A DNA stretch of 47,126 nt from Anaerophaga thermohalophila str. Valhall (GTDB lineage Bacteria; Bacteroidota; Bacteroidia; Bacteroidales; Marinilabiliaceae), in NCBI RefSeq assembly GCF_000250735.1, contig NZ_AHZV01000331.1, positions 1-47,126 of the forward strand. Direction: 5' to 3'. Shown here in pieces: positions 44,434 to 47,126 of this stretch. Each line of letters begins with the position of its first letter. Position 1 is the stretch's first letter. The notes beneath the pieces are model-generated. The model was not told where the DNA came from and searched no databases. It was given only the letters and a program-made list of their open reading frames with translations. Both the position numbers and the translations under genes were made by a program.

Positions 44434-47126
44434 TTACTTATCTTTTCTTTTAATCCATTTCATATTGCCCGCAAAATTAAGTCCTTTTTTGAGCAGATCA
44501 AAATACAGGACAATGTAGAGCCCTATCGTCAACACCCATACCATAGCTATATTAAACCACAATGTTTCAAAATAATGGCCGGCAAAATGTTTCGACGGGG
44601 CGAAGAAATGTGTTCTGAAATCGAAAAAATGCGATGGTTCAGGCTTTTGATAAATAGGATCAACCATTTGTATGAGGTGATCATCTTCTCGAAGTATCTT
44701 ATTTTTATCAAATACTTTTCTAACGATATCATTGATGCTCTCATTAAAATAATTGTCACGGATTCTTTCAAATTTTTCAAGATCGGCCTCAATATTTGCC
44801 GATAGAAACTGCTCTTTAATGGTATTGGCTTTGTAGAACTCATTCTGATAATATTCCAAAAGCCGGTCGAGATAATCATTAATTTCGTTGGCCAGTTGTG
44901 TTGAAAAACCCTGGGGCATAATTTTGTCAAGCTTATCGAAATTTACCGAAGGAACCCGTTTCAACTCCTTAGATACTTCATTATAGATAAGCCGGACATT
45001 ACTTTCGTATTGTTCACGGGAAATATTCTCTTCGCCATTAACATAACGTTCTGTTTCGGCTATTATATCTCTCAACTCGGGAATATAATAAACCTGTTTA
45101 AAGTCTGCCACACTTTCGCGCATCTCCACCTCAAATATATTTTTCTTGAAATTATTGTGTTTATACTGATGCACCATTAATCCTTCATAAATCCAACGTG
45201 ATGGCATAAATTCGGCAATGGCCGGGACCACATCGGGACTTGTAAAATCTTTATTGAGTTTATCAAATGTAAACATGGCACCACCGAGCACCATCTGTGG
45301 AATCATCAGCAAGGGGATAAGTATATAAATAGTAACAATCGAGTTGAATGATGCCGAAATGATAAGTCCGAGTATATTGGCAAAAGCAGAGATAGAAACC
45401 AAGGCAATCCAAAACTCAAAATACATATCTTTTATGCCCAGTACAGCATTGGCAACAAAAACAAACAATACCATCTGAATGGCTGAAATCGTAAACAGGA
45501 TAAGTATTTTAGACATCAGATAACTGGATCGGCTCAGGTTAAGAAATGCCTCCCGTTTCAATATCTTAGCATCCTTAAATATCTCCTCAGCACTGATGAT
45601 CAGTCCGAAAAACAACGCAACAACAACGCCCATGAAAATATAAGGCGGTATGTTTTCATTCTCCCGGAAGATATAGTTATTAGAGGCAGGATCGGCAATG
45701 TATCTTACCAGATAGGAGAGGATAAACCCCAGCAAAGGCGCTTCCAGAAGGTTCAGCAGAATATATTGTGTATTGCTGATCTTGGAGAAGAAATCGCGCA
45801 AAGTATATATCCTGAACTGGTTCAACCACGATGGAATGTTCAGAGTCCGGGGAGGTGTGTCATGAACAGTCTCAACCTCCGGTATCTGGATGTTTTTTTT
45901 GAACAGTTGATGCCACTCTTCGGGCGAAATTTTTCGTTGATCGGTGTAATTACCATATTCATCGATTACATTCGAATCGATAATATTGAAAATCAACTCC
46001 GGATTGAGGTTGCCACAAGTGGGACACTCGCCGACATCACTGTTTATTTGAGCATCAAGGCGTTTGAAATAAATGAGCGATTCACTCGGATTACCGTAAT
46101 ACACGGGGTATCCACCGGTATCGAGAATGTACATTTTGTCGAACATCTTGAAAATATCCGATGACGGCTGGTGGATGACCACGAAAATAAGTTTCCCCTT
46201 CAACGAGAGTTCGCGAAGAAGATTCATAACGTTTTCCGAATCGCGGGACGACAGCCCGGATGTAGGTTCATCAACAAACAATATGGCGGGTTCGCGAATC
46301 AGCTCGAGGGCAATATTGAGCCTTTTGCGTTGTCCTCCGCTGATCATTTTATTTAACGGCGATCCCACTTTGAGATGTCTGCGATCATAGAGGCCCAGAC
46401 TTTTCAGCGTTTCATCGACAAGATGCTTTATTTCCTCTTCATCCTTATCCTTGAAACACAGCTTGGCATTATAATAGAGGTTTTCGTAAACGGTCAGTTC
46501 CTCAATCAATAAGTCATCCTGGGGAATAACACCAATAACCCCTTCAAGCTCCTCTGTATCGCGATGCAAATCATACCCGTTGATCAGCACCTGTCCTTTT
46601 GTGGGCGCCTCTATTCCTGACAAAACATTGAGCAAAGTTGTTTTTCCGGCACCGCTGGCCCCCATAATTCCGATGAGCTTTCCCTGCTCTTCGGCCATCT
46701 GAATATCCCGGACACCAATATCACCGGTTTTGAACCGGAATTCTACATCTTTAACTTCATACGTAATGCGCGGGACATTAGTATCGGTCATGAAATGACC
46801 TACAACATCGGTAAAATAGATGGGTTTACCCTTGGGAACCCGGATGAAGCTTCCGTTGGGGAAAAGATAAATTCTTCTTGTGTTGATGACCAGCCCGTTA
46901 AGAAAAATCTCCTGGTTACCTGTATATCTCATAAAATAGAGATCAGCGCTTTTGACCCTGAGAATGATAATAGCGCCATGCAACCCGGGGGTATGAATAA
47001 ATCTCGCGTTCTGAAATCCGGGGTCATCATCCCTGGCCATCAACAAGTCGGCAAAATCCAGATTTGCCGGTTCATTCCGGATGACAAAATTCTCAATATT
47101 ACTGATTTCGTTCCGGGGCAGCTTAA
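44434..47126 (-). CDS. ABCG-like ABC transporter, ATPase fused to permease (5' end outside window)
   Basis: The frame stays open to the window edge (reading LPRNEISNIENFVI before LMARDDDPGFQ), so at least 897 residues are visible and the start is missing. The visible N-terminal part is beta-rich and may be an FHA-like domain (LRVKSADLYFMRYTGNQEIFLNG). The ATPase follows with Walker A GASGAGKTT, signature ISGGQRKR, Walker B ILFVDEPTSGL and the H-loop VVIHQPSSD. An insertion with CPTC precedes an ABC2-type permease of about six helices (45.2-45.8 kb), with a large soluble loop (about 44.7-45.2 kb) before the last helix. The order ATPase then permease is the ABCG/White arrangement. Substrate unknown. 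Confidence 0.88.
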   Translation of the reverse strand, partial: KLPRNEISNIENFVIRNEPANLDFADLLMARDDDPGFQNARFIHTPGLHGAIIILRVKSADLYFMRYTGNQEIFLNGLVINTRRIYLFPNGSFIRVPKGKPIYFTDVVGHFMTDTNVPRITYEVKDVEFRFKTGDIGVRDIQMAEEQGKLIGIMGASGAGKTTLLNVLSGIEAPTKGQVLINGYDLHRDTEELEGVIGVIPQDDLLIEELTVYENLYYNAKLCFKDKDEEEIKHLVDETLKSLGLYDRRHLKVGSPLNKMISGGQRKRLNIALELIREPAILFVDEPTSGLSSRDSENVMNLLRELSLKGKLIFVVIHQPSSDIFKMFDKMYILDTGGYPVYYGNPSESLIYFKRLDAQINSDVGECPTCGNLNPELIFNIIDSNVIDEYGNYTDQRKISPEEWHQLFKKNIQIPEVETVHDTPPRTLNIPSWLNQFRIYTLRDFFSKISNTQYILLNLLEAPLLGFILSYLVRYIADPASNNYIFRENENIPPYIFMGVVVALFFGLIISAEEIFKDAKILKREAFLNLSRSSYLMSKILILFTISAIQMVLFVFVANAVLGIKDMYFEFWIALVSISAFANILGLIISASFNSIVTIYILIPLLMIPQMVLGGAMFTFDKLNKDFTSPDVVPAIAEFMPSRWIYEGLMVHQYKHNNFKKNIFEVEMRESVADFKQVYYIPELRDIIAETERYVNGEENISREQYESNVRLIYNEVSKELKRVPSVNFDKLDKIMPQGFSTQLANEINDYLDRLLEYYQNEFYKANTIKEQFLSANIEADLEKFERIRDNYFNESINDIVRKVFDKNKILREDDHLIQMVDPIYQKPEPSHFFDFRTHFFAPSKHFAGHYFETLWFNIAMVWVLTIGLYIVLYFDLLKKGLNFAGNMKWIKRKDK

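Overview
The window looks like chromosomal DNA of a Bacteroidota bacterium, most likely an anaerobic or marine Bacteroidales/Marinilabiliales-type organism. The reasons are two SusC/SusD pairs, a hybrid two-component system (HTCS) regulator, many lipoproteins with acidic residues after the lipobox cysteine, TAnnTTTG-like -7 promoter elements and AT-rich spacers. No rRNA, tRNA, CRISPR array, integrase or transposase was seen. Genus and species cannot be read from the sequence.

Region 1 (about 1-21.9 kb) is a near-complete beta-mannan utilisation locus. A + strand HTCS sensor/regulator (305-4297) faces a long - strand gene run: SusC, SusD, two IPT/TIG surface glycan-binding lipoproteins, a GH26 mannanase lipoprotein with a Big_5-type domain, a GH27 alpha-galactosidase, a second GH26 lipoprotein, a GH130 mannosylglucose phosphorylase, a mannobiose/cellobiose 2-epimerase and a GPH-type symporter. 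The gene set matches the known Bacteroides route: mannan is cut outside the cytoplasm, mannobiose is imported, epimerised to mannosylglucose and phosphorolysed to mannose-1-phosphate and glucose. The spacers are full of repeats. These include an approximately 120 bp inverted repeat around the symporter gene and three copies of an approximately 100 bp element. A terminator-like hairpin after the first GH26 gene splits the run.

Region 2 (about 22.6-42.3 kb) is the unusual part. A divergent AraC-family regulator (41449-42327) faces a second SusC/SusD operon that has no recognisable carbohydrate-active enzyme, peptidase or sulfatase. It is followed by a PKD-like lipoprotein, a terminator-like hairpin, a DUF4369-like lipoprotein, three tandem pairs of [polytopic membrane protein with a TPR-like C-terminal half + lipoprotein with one CxxCH motif and a TolB/PD40-type propeller], and finally a chorismatase-like (FkbO/Hyg5) Rid-fold protein with no signal peptide. 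The second membrane gene carries a one-base frameshift in a short homopolymer. Two palindromic MITE/REP-like elements sit in spacers of the tandem array. I know of no described function for this gene set and regard it as the best candidate for a new system.

Region 3 (about 42.3-47.1 kb) is ordinary - strand chromosomal content: an ABCG-like ATPase/permease that runs off the window end, a conserved-looking lipoprotein, a small secreted protein interrupted by an in-frame TAG, and a possible 31-residue membrane peptide between two terminator hairpins.
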